Both the position numbers and the translations under genes were made by a program. Positions 51,954 through 60,194 of a stretch of 64,000 nt of DNA are shown piece by piece. Numbering within the stretch: position 1 is the first letter of the stretch; each line of letters opens with the position of its first letter. The notes under the pieces are model-generated. The model was not told the origin of the DNA, did not search any database, and saw only the letters and a program-made list of their open reading frames with translations. This stretch comes from Deltaproteobacteria bacterium (GTDB lineage: Bacteria; UBA10199; GCA-002796325; JACPFF01): contig JACPFF010000016.1 of NCBI GenBank assembly GCA_016183065.1, positions 62,001 to 126,000 on the forward strand, in the 5' to 3' direction.

Positions 51954-52832
51954 ATGAGCCTCCATGTCGGTTTTATCGGCCTTGGTCTGATGGGTCGACC
52001 CATGGCCCTTCGGTTGTTGCGGGCGGGCTATCGCGTCACGGTCTGGAATCGGACCAACAGCAAAGCCAATCAGGTTGCGGAAGAGGGCGGGACGGTGGCG
52101 GTCTCGCCGAGGGAGCTCGCGCGGACCACGGATGTTGTGGTGATCATCGTGACCGGTCCGCGGGACGTGGAGGCGGTGCTCGCAGGGGACGACGGGGTGT
52201 TGGGAGGGGTTCGCGCCGGTACGACCATTATCGATATGAGCACGATCGGGTTCGTGCGAGCGCAGCAGATTGCGGCCTGCTGTGCGGCAGCGGGTGTCAC
52301 GTTTCTCGATGCGCCGGTGACCGGGAGCGTCCCGGGCGCGGAAAATGGGACCCTCACGGTCATGGTCGGTGGTGATTCGGAGGTCTTCGCCCGTTATCGT
52401 CCCCTGTTACAGACGTTTGGCGAACCGATCTATGTCGGTTCGCAAGGGATGGGCGCCCTGATGAAACTGACGCAGAATTTGATCACGGCCGCATTGGTCG
52501 AGGCCTTGGCCGAGGGGCTCGCTCTGGCAGAGGGGCATGGCCTTGACATGGCGACGGTGATGCAAGTTTTGGCGCATACCGGGGTCCATTCCGAATTTCT
52601 CCGCATGAAGGGAGAGAAGATGGTTGAGCAGGAATTTTCCCCGCAATTTTCCCTGGCGAATATGACCAAAGACTTGGCACTCGTGTTGGAAACGGCCCGG
52701 AAGGGAAAGGTACAGCTTCCCCTTGCCGAACGCCTGTTGGATGTGTATCAGCACGGGGTTCTGGCAGGCTATGGAGGAGACGACTATGCCGTCTTGGTGC
52801 GGGTCTTGCGCCCGTGTCGACGCGAGGGCTAG
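51954..52832 (+). CDS. 3-hydroxyisobutyrate dehydrogenase family oxidoreductase
   Basis: A 292-residue NAD(P)-dependent beta-hydroxyacid dehydrogenase. Family signatures: GFIGLGLMGRPMALRLL nucleotide fold at the N-terminus, the substrate loop 'DAPVTGSVPGAENGTL', the catalytic-lysine segment 'GMGALMKLTQNL' and 'FSLANMTKDLALVLE'. Which acid it uses (hydroxyisobutyrate, tartronate semialdehyde, succinic semialdehyde) cannot be told. Start is the ATG at 51954; a TTG two codons upstream is the alternative. Confidence 0.85.
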   Translation: MSLHVGFIGLGLMGRPMALRLLRAGYRVTVWNRTNSKANQVAEEGGTVAVSPRELARTTDVVVIIVTGPRDVEAVLAGDDGVLGGVRAGTTIIDMSTIGFVRAQQIAACCAAAGVTFLDAPVTGSVPGAENGTLTVMVGGDSEVFARYRPLLQTFGEPIYVGSQGMGALMKLTQNLITAALVEALAEGLALAEGHGLDMATVMQVLAHTGVHSEFLRMKGEKMVEQEFSPQFSLANMTKDLALVLETARKGKVQLPLAERLLDVYQHGVLAGYGGDDYAVLVRVLRPCRREG

Positions 52833-52883
52833 GGGAGCGGCAGAGGGGTGTCCCGGTCTCTGCAACGAGAAAGGAATGAGGCG

Positions 52884-53876
52884 ATGAATCGGCTGGCAGC
52901 GTCATCGGTGATATTAACGAGTCCCCGTGGTTTTTGCGCCGGGGTGGAACGGGCCATTGAGGTCGTTGAGGTCTGCCTCAAGCGCTATCCACATCCGGTC
53001 TATGTCTATCATGAAATTGTCCACAATAAGCATGTGGTCGCCCGACTGCAGGCCTCCGGTGCCGTGTTTGTCGATGATATTGAGATGGTCCCCGACCATG
53101 CCGTCCTGATTTTTTCCGCGCATGGTGTCTCGCCACAGGTGCGACACGCGGCGGAGTGCAAGGGGCTGACCACGATTGATGCGACCTGTCCGCTCGTGAC
53201 AAAGGTGCACCGGGAGGCCATCCAATTTGCGGGGAAAGATTTTACCATTCTGCTCGTGGGCCATGCCGGTCACCAGGAAGTGATCGGAACCATGGGCGAG
53301 GCCCCCGAACGGATCCGGCTGGTCGAAACGATCGACGATGTCGAGCGGGTTGTGGTCGATGACCCGGAAAAAGTGGCGGTGATTACGCAAACGACCCTCT
53401 CGATTGCCGATACCGAAGACATTATCAAGGCGATCAAGCGGCGGTTCCCGCAGGTCACCTTTCCCCCAAAGGAAGATATCTGCTATGCCACGACCAATCG
53501 TCAGCGCGCCGTGCTGGATCTCGCGCAGAAGGTCGATTGTATTTTGGTCATCGGTTCGCAAAACTCCTCCAATTCACAGCGCCTGGCTGAAGTGGCCCGC
53601 GATTGCGGCAAGCCGGCCTATTTGATCAATGATGTGCAGGAGATTGATCCGGCATGGTTTGTCGGCGTGGCATCGGTCGGGATTACGGCGGGGGCCTCGG
53701 CGCCGGAGAATATTGTGCAACAAGTGGTGGCATTCTTTCGGGAGCGCGGGGTCGAAGAGGTTGAGGAGCAGGAAGTCATCCCGGAGACGGTCCGTTTTGG
53801 ATTGCCATTGACCTTACGCACGACGGAAAAATCCGGGCAGGTTGGCCCCAACGGCCCAGCCGCACCGCGGCGTTGA
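52884..53876 (+). CDS. ispH: 4-hydroxy-3-methylbut-2-enyl diphosphate reductase
   Basis: A 330-residue iron-sulphur enzyme, the last step of the MEP isoprenoid pathway. The three cluster cysteines are in GFCAGVERAI, 'DATCPLVTKVH' and the late 'EDICYATTNRQ' region, with 'GSQNSSNSQRL' for substrate. The start ATG at 52884 follows GAAAGGAATGAGG. The last ten or so residues (GPNGPAAPRR) and the stop codon are encoded by fragment E of the palindromic insert family, so the original C-terminus has been replaced or extended. Confidence 0.95.
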   Translation: MNRLAASSVILTSPRGFCAGVERAIEVVEVCLKRYPHPVYVYHEIVHNKHVVARLQASGAVFVDDIEMVPDHAVLIFSAHGVSPQVRHAAECKGLTTIDATCPLVTKVHREAIQFAGKDFTILLVGHAGHQEVIGTMGEAPERIRLVETIDDVERVVVDDPEKVAVITQTTLSIADTEDIIKAIKRRFPQVTFPPKEDICYATTNRQRAVLDLAQKVDCILVIGSQNSSNSQRLAEVARDCGKPAYLINDVQEIDPAWFVGVASVGITAGASAPENIVQQVVAFFRERGVEEVEEQEVIPETVRFGLPLTLRTTEKSGQVGPNGPAAPRR

Positions 53877-53902
53877 TAGGGCGTGGCGACGACCGAGTCC
53901 GG
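53844..53902 (-). repeat. Modular palindromic insert, fragment E (ispH 3' end)
   Basis: A 59-bp fragment containing, on the minus strand, CGGACTCGGTCGTCGCCAC followed by CAACGCCGCGGTGCGGCT, in the same order as copy C but lacking the CAAAG-loop hairpin between them. It supplies the final codons and stop of ispH and ends a few bases before the MFS gene stop. Confidence 0.8.
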
Positions 53903-53908
53903 ATCTTG

Positions 53909-55249
53909 TCACCGGGAGTCCCGCGCATCGAGATGCGGGATCCAGAAGATCAGGATCATGGAGGGGACGGCGGCACAAAATCCGAGGATATAGAGCCAGA
54001 CATAGCCAATGGACTCCACGATGACTCCGCCAAACCCCCCAAAGAGTGTACTCCCCACGGACATGAGCGCCGAGCCCACCGCGTAATGGGCCGCCTTGAA
54101 TTCCGCCCGGCATGTCCGCATGAGGTAAATCATCAAGACCGCATTGCCAAGCCCTGCGGCCCACTGTTCATAGGTATGGACGGCGGCGATCAACGCAATG
54201 CCGGTGAAGGTGGCAGGGTCGGGCTTCCAGTAGGCCAGGGCGACATAGGCCCAGATATTGAGGTTCATCAGCAGGGTCAGCGGCCAAATGGCACGGCGCA
54301 ATCCGACCCTGGCAATCCAGGTGGCACTGAGTACCGATCCCAAAATCGTCCCGATTGTCCCGAGAATACCCGCAACCCACGAGAGCTGTCCCTTGGTCAT
54401 GCCGAGTTCGCGCAGCAAAAACGGGGTGTTCATGGAGAACATGATTTCATCGCCGAGCTTATAGCCGATGACAAAAAGGAGCATGATGGCCACCCGGGGT
54501 TGTGTCAGATAGGTGCGAAAGGCGGCAAAGAAATGCCGGAAGAGATCGGTCAATCGGTTCGATCCCCTCGTCTGTTGTTGTTCGGGCGATGGGAGAAACC
54601 AGCTGTGAAAGGCGAAGAGGAGGAGCATGGTGCCGGCTGCCGCGGTCCAACTCCAGAACCAGCCAATCGTGGCCGCCGCGGCAACAAGGAGGCTTTTGAC
54701 GTAGATGACCGCGATGCGATACGACAAGACGCGGTCGCCCGTGTACCGAGCCTGTGCCGCGGGATCCGTGAGCGCTGCCAGATAATAGGCATCGATGGCG
54801 ATATCGTGGGTGGCGCTGATGAAGGCCAAGGCAATGCAGATAAAAATAATCCATTGCAATACCATGGCCGGATTGTTCAGCAGGGCAAACGAGCTTGCCT
54901 GCAAGGAGGATTGGATCCCCCACGGTGCGAGGGAGGCAATGAGCAAGATCCCGCAGGTGAGCATGGCCTCGATGGTGAGGAGCCAGCGCCGTTTGGTGCT
55001 GAAGTAATCGACCAATGGGGCCCAGAGAAATTTCAGATTCCAGGGGATGCCCAAAAAGTTGAGGAAGCCGAGATAGGCCTCACGCACGCCAATGTCGGTA
55101 AAATAGACCGATGTCATGTAGCGGACGATCATGTAGGGAAACCCTTCGGCAAAATAGGTCGAATTCACCCACGTGGTGATGGTACGATTCCGTGTGTGTC
55201 GAGAGGCGGCGGCAGCGGTCAGACGGGGTTCATCGGTGGGAAGCGCCAT
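53909..55249 (-). CDS. MFS permease, AmpG-like
   Basis: A 446-residue inner-membrane transporter with about 12 hydrophobic helices. The pattern 'YFAEGFPYMIVRYMTSVYF', 'WNLKFLWAPLVDYF' and 'THDIAIDAYYLAAL' is that of AmpG-type permeases, which import anhydromuropeptides during cell-wall recycling. No other recycling gene is adjacent, so the substrate is inferred. It converges with ispH and lies downstream of dinB on the same strand. Confidence 0.82.
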   Translation of the reverse strand: MALPTDEPRLTAAAASRHTRNRTITTWVNSTYFAEGFPYMIVRYMTSVYFTDIGVREAYLGFLNFLGIPWNLKFLWAPLVDYFSTKRRWLLTIEAMLTCGILLIASLAPWGIQSSLQASSFALLNNPAMVLQWIIFICIALAFISATHDIAIDAYYLAALTDPAAQARYTGDRVLSYRIAVIYVKSLLVAAAATIGWFWSWTAAAGTMLLLFAFHSWFLPSPEQQQTRGSNRLTDLFRHFFAAFRTYLTQPRVAIMLLFVIGYKLGDEIMFSMNTPFLLRELGMTKGQLSWVAGILGTIGTILGSVLSATWIARVGLRRAIWPLTLLMNLNIWAYVALAYWKPDPATFTGIALIAAVHTYEQWAAGLGNAVLMIYLMRTCRAEFKAAHYAVGSALMSVGSTLFGGFGGVIVESIGYVWLYILGFCAAVPSMILIFWIPHLDARDSR

Positions 55250-55260
55250 TATGGGAGGGA

Positions 55261-56628
55261 CTATGCAGAAGATTCCCCCGAATCACAACAGGTTTGTCGC
55301 AGGCTGTTCAAAAAGGGCCACCTGCTTCGTTGGACCACCACCCCGCGATCCTCACGTACAACCAAGTACGCTCCGGTCGCGGGGTGGTGATCCGTCTCGC
55401 ATCTGGCCCTTTTTGGACAGCCTGCCTGTTCGGTGCGTCCCAAAGAGAGTCCGTCGCTCAAGAAAAGGGTGTGCTTGCCAAAGCGGGCATTGACCGTATC
55501 GATGGCGATGTTGGCCTGATCGGTCTTGCGCACACGCTCCCCGTCTTCGAAGAGGTCTCCCTGCGTGGGACGTGCCGGTTGGAGCCGGCCCAAGGTTACA
55601 CTCGTGGCGCGATAGCGCCTTCCGTGCCGGTGGAGTTGTTGGAAGAGCCCTCGGAACATGGGGAGACAATCGAGCGGTGAGTTGCTCGGTCGGTGGAGAG
55701 AGATTGCTGCGCCGGTCGCATGAAAGGTCTCCTCACGCAGCGAGAGGGAGACCGTGGTTGCGCTGAGGTGATAGCGGCGGGCCTTGATGCACGCCGATTC
55801 GAGGTTACGGGTGACCTGGGCAAAGAGGTACGCGGGATCTGCCGAGGATGGGGCAAAGGTTTTCGATTTACTGATGGAGAGATAATCCGTTTTTGGCAGT
55901 GTCGTGATGGGATGCACGCTTTCCCCACGGAGTTCCAGCCAGATCTCGACGCCGGTCTTGCCCAGGAGTCGTTCGATGATGTAGCGGGGCTGCAAGGCAA
56001 AATCGAGGGCCGTGGTGCAACCCTGCTTGCGCAAAAGGGCCACCGTGTTCGGGCCGAATCCCCACACGGTTGGCAGCGGGGTGCGCTGCAGGAGCCGGTG
56101 GATCAGGTGGCCCGGCACTGCCGTAAATCCGCGCGGTTTGCGGAATTTCGAGCAAAGTTTTGCCAACCCCTTGGAGAGACTGATACCCACAGAGACAGAG
56201 ATGTCGAGCTCTTGCAGGATCGTCTGCTGGATTTTTTTGGCAATGCCCTGATATCCCTCGCGATAGAGTCGTCGCAGTCCGGTCAAATCGGCAAAGGCCT
56301 CGTCGATGGAATACGCTTCGATGTCCGGGGTGAAGCGTCGCATGATCTCGAACATGCGGTGCGAATAGAGGTTGTAGGTTTCATAGTCGCTCGGGAGGAG
56401 GAGGAGTGTGGGACAGCGGTGGACTGCCTCGGTGAGCGAAACGCCCCGTCGAATGCCGAGGGCCTTGGCCTCGTAGCTGGCAGCGACCACAATGCCCCGT
56501 TCAGCGCCGGTGATCACGGCTTTTCCTTTGAGTGCCGGATGGAGGGCCTGTTCGACACCGACAAAGAAGGCATCGGCATCGAGATGCATGATGGCGCGGG
56601 GCCAGGGGCGGAGGACGAAGGGTTGCAT
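55261..56628 (-). CDS. dinB: DNA polymerase IV with repeat-encoded C-terminus
   Basis: A Y-family translesion polymerase of about 455 residues. Catalytic motifs are intact: 'IMHLDADAFFVGVEQ' and 'YSIDEAFADLTG'. The little-finger region is followed by 'PTQGDLFED', near a likely clamp-binding site. The start ATG at 56628 follows GAGGTG with good spacing. From roughly residue 400 ('TEQAGCPKRARC') to the end, about 55 residues are read from stem-loop repeat R2, so the native C-terminus was extended by insertion. It follows lexA on the same strand, which fits SOS control. Confidence 0.92.
   Translation of the reverse strand: MQPFVLRPWPRAIMHLDADAFFVGVEQALHPALKGKAVITGAERGIVVAASYEAKALGIRRGVSLTEAVHRCPTLLLLPSDYETYNLYSHRMFEIMRRFTPDIEAYSIDEAFADLTGLRRLYREGYQGIAKKIQQTILQELDISVSVGISLSKGLAKLCSKFRKPRGFTAVPGHLIHRLLQRTPLPTVWGFGPNTVALLRKQGCTTALDFALQPRYIIERLLGKTGVEIWLELRGESVHPITTLPKTDYLSISKSKTFAPSSADPAYLFAQVTRNLESACIKARRYHLSATTVSLSLREETFHATGAAISLHRPSNSPLDCLPMFRGLFQQLHRHGRRYRATSVTLGRLQPARPTQGDLFEDGERVRKTDQANIAIDTVNARFGKHTLFLSDGLSLGRTEQAGCPKRARCETDHHPATGAYLVVREDRGVVVQRSRWPFLNSLRQTCCDSGESSA
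55299..55425. repeat. Long stem-loop repeat R2 (in dinB 3' end)
   Basis: A 127-bp near-palindrome with outer arms GCAGGCTGT-TCAAAAAGGGCCA and its near complement, and inner arms ACCACCCCGCG / CGCGGGGTGGT around a GTACGCTCCGG block. It is read through as the dinB C-terminus. Confidence 0.88.
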
Positions 56629-56641
56629 CAGGGCACCTCGA

Positions 56642-56762
56642 GCCTGTTCACAAAGACCCATCTGCGTCGTTGGACCGCCACCCCGCGATCCTTACGTACG
56701 GGAGAGTACGCTCCGGTCGCGGGGTGGCAGTCCGCCTCGCATCTGGGCCTTTGTGAACAGGC
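56642..56762. repeat. Long stem-loop repeat R3 (between lexA and dinB)
   Basis: A 121-bp element with outer arms GCCTGTTCAC / GTGAACAGGC and the same inner CCACCCCGCG stem and GTACGCTCCGG block as R2. It ends 14 bp before the dinB start codon on the minus strand, so it sits in or against the dinB leader. Confidence 0.88.
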
Positions 56763-56773
56763 TGTCCGAACAA

Positions 56774-56897
56774 AGTTTTCAACAACCTGCTAGAAGCCAG
56801 GCGCCCCGCACACGAGCTGCCGGAGCGTACCGGGAGTGACCGTGAAGACGGCGAGTATGCAGGTAACAACGGAGATGGGCGGTTTTTCGAGATCCCC
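56774..56897. repeat. Long stem-loop repeat R4 (at lexA 3' end)
   Basis: A relative of R1 in reverse orientation: it shares the GGGCGGTTTTT and GGGGATC end and the CGGAGCGTAC block. The other arm is different (AACAACCTGCTAGAAG), so it is a hybrid or decayed copy. It ends two bases from the lexA stop codon. Confidence 0.75.
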
Positions 56898-56898
56898 A

Positions 56899-57468
56899 TC
56901 AATATCTCTGGATGACGGCCTGGATGACGCCGACGAGGTTGAGTTCCTGTGTGGGGACAATGACGGGATACTTCGGATTCGCCGGGCGCAGTTCGATCCG
57001 CCGACCTCGCCTGTGGTAGTACTTCAAGGTCCACTCCCCGTCGACATGGGCAAGGACGATCCGCCCGTTGCTTGGTGTTGTCCCCCGTTCAACAATGACC
57101 AGATCGCCGGGGTGAATCCCCGCATCGATCATGGAGTCGCCACTGACCTTCAGGAGAAAGCTCGCCTGGGGTTTGCGGATCAGGTATTCGTCGAGACTGA
57201 TGGTGTCGCCCAAGGCTTCCTCGGCAGGAGAGGGAAATCCCGCCTGGACCGCACCGCACAGCGGGATGCCCAGACGGGAGGGGGAGAGGGCAAGACGACC
57301 AGTCGGATCACGCGACAAGAGACCGGCGTCGATCAGTTTTTGGGCCAGCCGGTAGGCCGCCTGTTTTGAGGCATAGCCGCACAGTTGCGCCAATTCACTG
57401 TAGCTTGGGCCCCGGTGGTGTGTCTGAAAAAAAGTCCGCAATTGGTGGGTGATCTGCTCAAACGCCAT
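56899..57468 (-). CDS. lexA: LexA-type SOS repressor
   Basis: A 189-residue repressor. An N-terminal winged-helix region (GPSYSELAQLCGYASKQAAY) is followed by the self-cleavage site Ala76-Gly77 (CGAVQAGFP). The S24 peptidase domain has the catalytic Ser112 (SGDSMIDAG) and Lys149 ('DGEWTLKYY'). I start at the ATG at 57468, which leaves the operator palindrome (57481-57500) upstream. The recognition helix differs from the E. coli form, in line with the Gram-positive-type operator. dinB follows on the same strand beyond two repeats. Confidence 0.92.
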   Translation of the reverse strand: MAFEQITHQLRTFFQTHHRGPSYSELAQLCGYASKQAAYRLAQKLIDAGLLSRDPTGRLALSPSRLGIPLCGAVQAGFPSPAEEALGDTISLDEYLIRKPQASFLLKVSGDSMIDAGIHPGDLVIVERGTTPSNGRIVLAHVDGEWTLKYYHRRGRRIELRPANPKYPVIVPTQELNLVGVIQAVIQRY

Positions 57469-57480
57469 GCAGTGCACTAT

Positions 57481-57500
57481 AAGTGAACGATCGTTCACTT
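57481..57500. promoter_or_regulatory. SOS box upstream of lexA
   Basis: A perfect 20-bp palindrome with core GAAC-GATC-GTTC, centred about 22 bp before the lexA start. GAAC-N4-GTTC is the LexA operator known from Bacillus and actinobacteria. It overlaps the stop codon of the alpha/beta hydrolase gene. Autoregulation of lexA is inferred. Confidence 0.85.
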
Positions 57501-58421
57501 GTCAAGCGTTGGTCGCAGTACGTGGGCCACCGCGATGCGTGGGGGGGTGTGCAACCATGCCGACAACAGACGGACAAACGCGGCCGGGGCATCGATGTGG
57601 GGCCAGTGGCCGGCCTCCCGGAGTGTGGTCAACGTTGCGGTGGGGAAATGTCGGTGGATCACGGGGAGATCCTCCTCGCTCAGGTAATCGGACCGTCCGC
57701 CCCGGACAAAACGTGTGGGGCCTGTAAACGTGCCGTGCAGCGGTGGCATGCCGATCAGGGCGTCATAGTGGGCCGCGATCGCCTCGAGATGCCATTGCCA
57801 TCGATAGTGGGGCCCCGGACTGATGTCCGGGGCCCCACGACCCAGCCGCACCGCGGCGCTGAGGGGGAGGCTCCAGCGGCTTTGCCGCTGGAGGGGGCGA
57901 CGTGAGCCCCTCCAATAATGGCCGTTTGTCTCGCGCACCAGATTGGCCAGAAGAAATTGGCGTGTCACGCGATCGGGGACGCGTTCCGCCAACTGCCGGT
58001 CGACCTCCATACGGCTCTGCACCGTTGTCACATCGACCGATTGCAGGGCGGCAATGATGGGGGAGTGTATCGGGGGATAGGCTTTTGGCGCAATATCGAC
58101 GACCATCAGTCGTGCCACATGGTGGGGCTGGCGTGTGGCAACGACCATGGCGACTTTGCCTCCCATGGAATGGCCGAGCAGCGAGAGATGGGTCAGGTGC
58201 TGTGCCTGCAGAAATTGTTCCACATCCGCGGCCATGATCTCATAGTCCATGACCGGATCATGGAACGAGGCCCCGTGGTTGCGCAGGTCGAGCAAGAAGA
58301 CGGCATGGGTCTCCTGCAATTGCTTGGCAATATGGCGCCAATTCTTCCCAGAACCAAAGAGTCCGTGCAAAATGACGAGCGGTGGGCCACTCCCAATCTG
58401 TTCACACGTGAGGGTTGGCAT
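57495..58421 (-). CDS. Alpha/beta hydrolase with a 37-codon in-frame insert
   Basis: A 308-residue serine hydrolase-fold protein. It shows 'VILHGLFGSGKNW' (oxyanion loop), the nucleophile elbow GHSMGG (Ser85) and a late 'EAGHWPH' catalytic His. It resembles the YbfF/abhydrolase-1 esterases. After 'LANLVRETNGHY' the frame runs through copy D of the palindromic insert (37 codons) and resumes at 'HYRWQWHLEAIAAHY'; His-Tyr is duplicated at the junctions. Removing the insert gives a normal-length family member. The insert falls in the cap region, where extra residues may be tolerated. Confidence 0.88.
   Translation of the reverse strand: MPTLTCEQIGSGPPLVILHGLFGSGKNWRHIAKQLQETHAVFLLDLRNHGASFHDPVMDYEIMAADVEQFLQAQHLTHLSLLGHSMGGKVAMVVATRQPHHVARLMVVDIAPKAYPPIHSPIIAALQSVDVTTVQSRMEVDRQLAERVPDRVTRQFLLANLVRETNGHYWRGSRRPLQRQSRWSLPLSAAVRLGRGAPDISPGPHYRWQWHLEAIAAHYDALIGMPPLHGTFTGPTRFVRGGRSDYLSEEDLPVIHRHFPTATLTTLREAGHWPHIDAPAAFVRLLSAWLHTPPRIAVAHVLRPTLDK
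57807..57917 (-). repeat. Modular palindromic insert, copy D (in alpha/beta hydrolase)
   Basis: A 111-bp insert in the orientation of the hydrolase gene, from TATTGGAGGGGCTCACG to GGGGCCCCAC. It contains the CCAGCGGCAAAGCCGCTGG hairpin, the CGCCGCGGTGCGGCT block and a terminal GGGGCCCCGGAC / GTCCGGGGCCCC hairpin. It is translated in a different reading frame from copies B and C, so the element is stop-free in at least two sense frames. Confidence 0.88.
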
Positions 58422-58427
58422 TGGATG

Positions 58428-59285
58428 TTACTGCAGGAAGCCGGAGATGGTCACAACCCCATGACGCAGTGGCACCGGAGTTTCCCGCGGATACATGTCG
58501 GTATCGAGAAAGACGGCGGTCCCCGTTCCCTCTTTGTGGAAGGCATCGTGATAGAGGTTGATATAGTCGGGTTCATTTTCAAACGAGGCGACCACGGTGC
58601 CGAGTGATTTGACATGGGCAATGGCCTTCTGCTTCCAATCGAGATCCGTTTGACGCAGCGCCGCACTCTTTTCGCCAATGGTGGCATTGACGGTCGGTTT
58701 CATCAGCAGCAGGGTGCGCGATCCATTGATGGGAAACCCGTCTTTTTTCAGTTTTGCCACCGTCCCTGCACGCATGTTTTTTTCATCGCGCCCGGTAATA
58801 TAGACAATGTGCGCCCCGGCTTTGTAGAGCACCTTCACGAATGCGACGGCACCCGGCAGCGCCTCGTCGTATCGGAGGTACGGATTGCTGAAGAATCTGG
58901 TGGTCCAGAAGGTTTTGAACTCCGGAAGGAGCCGTTCGGCCAGCGCGCGGTCGAGACCTGCATCGTGGTGCAGGACGCCGAGATGATCAAAACTGTCGCT
59001 GATCTGTGTGGCGGTGATGCGTCGCAAGGCCGGGATGTTTTTCATGGCGCCAAATTCGTGCAGGATCACAACCCATCGTCCATAATTTTTATACAACGTG
59101 GAATCGAGATCGAAGACTGCCACGGGGTGTGGCGTCTCTTGCACCAGTTGCGCCACCGTGGTGAGTAGCGCCGTTTGCTGTGGCGATGTGGTCGTCTCTT
59201 GCCATTTGCCCCATCCTGTGGTGGCTACGCACAGAGTGAGAACCGTGGCGCAGAGGGGGACACCGTGACGGATGCTGCGGAACAT
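58428..59285 (-). CDS. Exported HAD-superfamily phosphatase-like protein
   Basis: A 285-residue protein with an N-terminal signal peptide (VPLCATVLTLCVATTGWG). HAD motif I is FDLDSTLY (Asp59 and Asp61), motif II is the segment 'IVYITGRDE', and a lysine follows ('AKLKKDG'). 'SFENEPDYINLY' looks like the late acidic motif. A periplasmic phosphatase role is inferred. The substrate is unknown. It ends six bases before the alpha/beta hydrolase start. Confidence 0.75.
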   Translation of the reverse strand: MFRSIRHGVPLCATVLTLCVATTGWGKWQETTTSPQQTALLTTVAQLVQETPHPVAVFDLDSTLYKNYGRWVVILHEFGAMKNIPALRRITATQISDSFDHLGVLHHDAGLDRALAERLLPEFKTFWTTRFFSNPYLRYDEALPGAVAFVKVLYKAGAHIVYITGRDEKNMRAGTVAKLKKDGFPINGSRTLLLMKPTVNATIGEKSAALRQTDLDWKQKAIAHVKSLGTVVASFENEPDYINLYHDAFHKEGTGTAVFLDTDMYPRETPVPLRHGVVTISGFLQ

Positions 59286-59462
59286 GCATGCTCCTTTCGC
59301 TCTCCCTCGATGATGATCCGACGAGTGCTACGCGATCTTCCCCTACCGCGAGGGTTCAATCGCAGCTCCCACCGAATGTCAACTCTGCTCCGAGAAGTAG
59401 TGACGGCCTCTCTCCGGAACTCCTTGACCCTCATGGGGAATCCCGCTATAGCCGCCCCTACC

Positions 59463-60194
59463 ATGGCCATTTTCTGGAAGCAGGAGCTTCACCTGCTCAA
59501 GCGGTTCCAAGATCACACACTGACAATGGGACAACTGGAGCGGGATGCCGCCACCATGGAGGAGCGTCGTCGGGCCGTTGCAGTACGAATCGCGACCATA
59601 CGTGAGGCTTTGACAGAGCAACAGCACGTGAAAGGCGAGGGAGAGCATGCGCGGCGGAGTGAAGAGCTTGAGATTGAGGTGGAACGGGAACGTCTGCGGG
59701 AACGGGAAACGCGGCTCTATGCCATTAAGACCAACAAGGAATACCAGGCGGCAATCAAGGAAATAGCTGAATCAAAGCAAAGGCTTAAAGATCGGGAAGA
59801 TCAGGCGATCGGGTTCATGGAACAGATTGAGCAGTGTGAGACGCGGATCGCGCAACTTTCCGCGCAATTGGCCGATACCGAAACCGAGTGTGCGACCCAA
59901 CGTGCTGCACTGGCGCAGGAGGAGATGGCGCTGAAAGAAGCGATGACGCGCGAGCGGCAGGCGCGGGACGTGGTGGCCCAGCAGATTGCCGGGGAGGCGA
60001 TGGAGTTGTATCGCAAGACCCAGCGGCGTTTCCCGGATGCCTTGGCCATGGTTCGTAGTGGGGTTTGCAGCGGTTGTCACATGCGGTTGCCGCCCCAACG
60101 ATTTGTGGAGATTCGGCAATATGTGCGGATATATGACTGTCCGAATTGTCACCGGTTGTTGACGATTGAAGAAGAGACGTCCGACGAAGCATGA
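59463..60194 (+). CDS. Coiled-coil protein with C4 zinc ribbon
   Basis: A protein of about 243 residues: a long charged coiled coil (about residues 10-190, rich in Glu, Arg and Gln) ending in a C4 zinc ribbon (VCSGCHMRLP ... YDCPNCHRLL). This is the CT398-like/zinc-ribbon family found in bacteria as conserved but uncharacterised proteins, often near RNase H and other nucleic-acid genes as here. I choose the ATG at 59463; 59433 is an in-frame alternative. About 180 bp of leader separates it from the divergent HAD gene. Confidence 0.8.
   Translation: MAIFWKQELHLLKRFQDHTLTMGQLERDAATMEERRRAVAVRIATIREALTEQQHVKGEGEHARRSEELEIEVERERLRERETRLYAIKTNKEYQAAIKEIAESKQRLKDREDQAIGFMEQIEQCETRIAQLSAQLADTETECATQRAALAQEEMALKEAMTRERQARDVVAQQIAGEAMELYRKTQRRFPDALAMVRSGVCSGCHMRLPPQRFVEIRQYVRIYDCPNCHRLLTIEEETSDEA

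Noticed and set aside
23756-56897. R1-R4 considered as CRISPR repeats or IS ends
   Set aside because: Copies are scattered singly, are long palindromes, and no transposase or cas gene is present.
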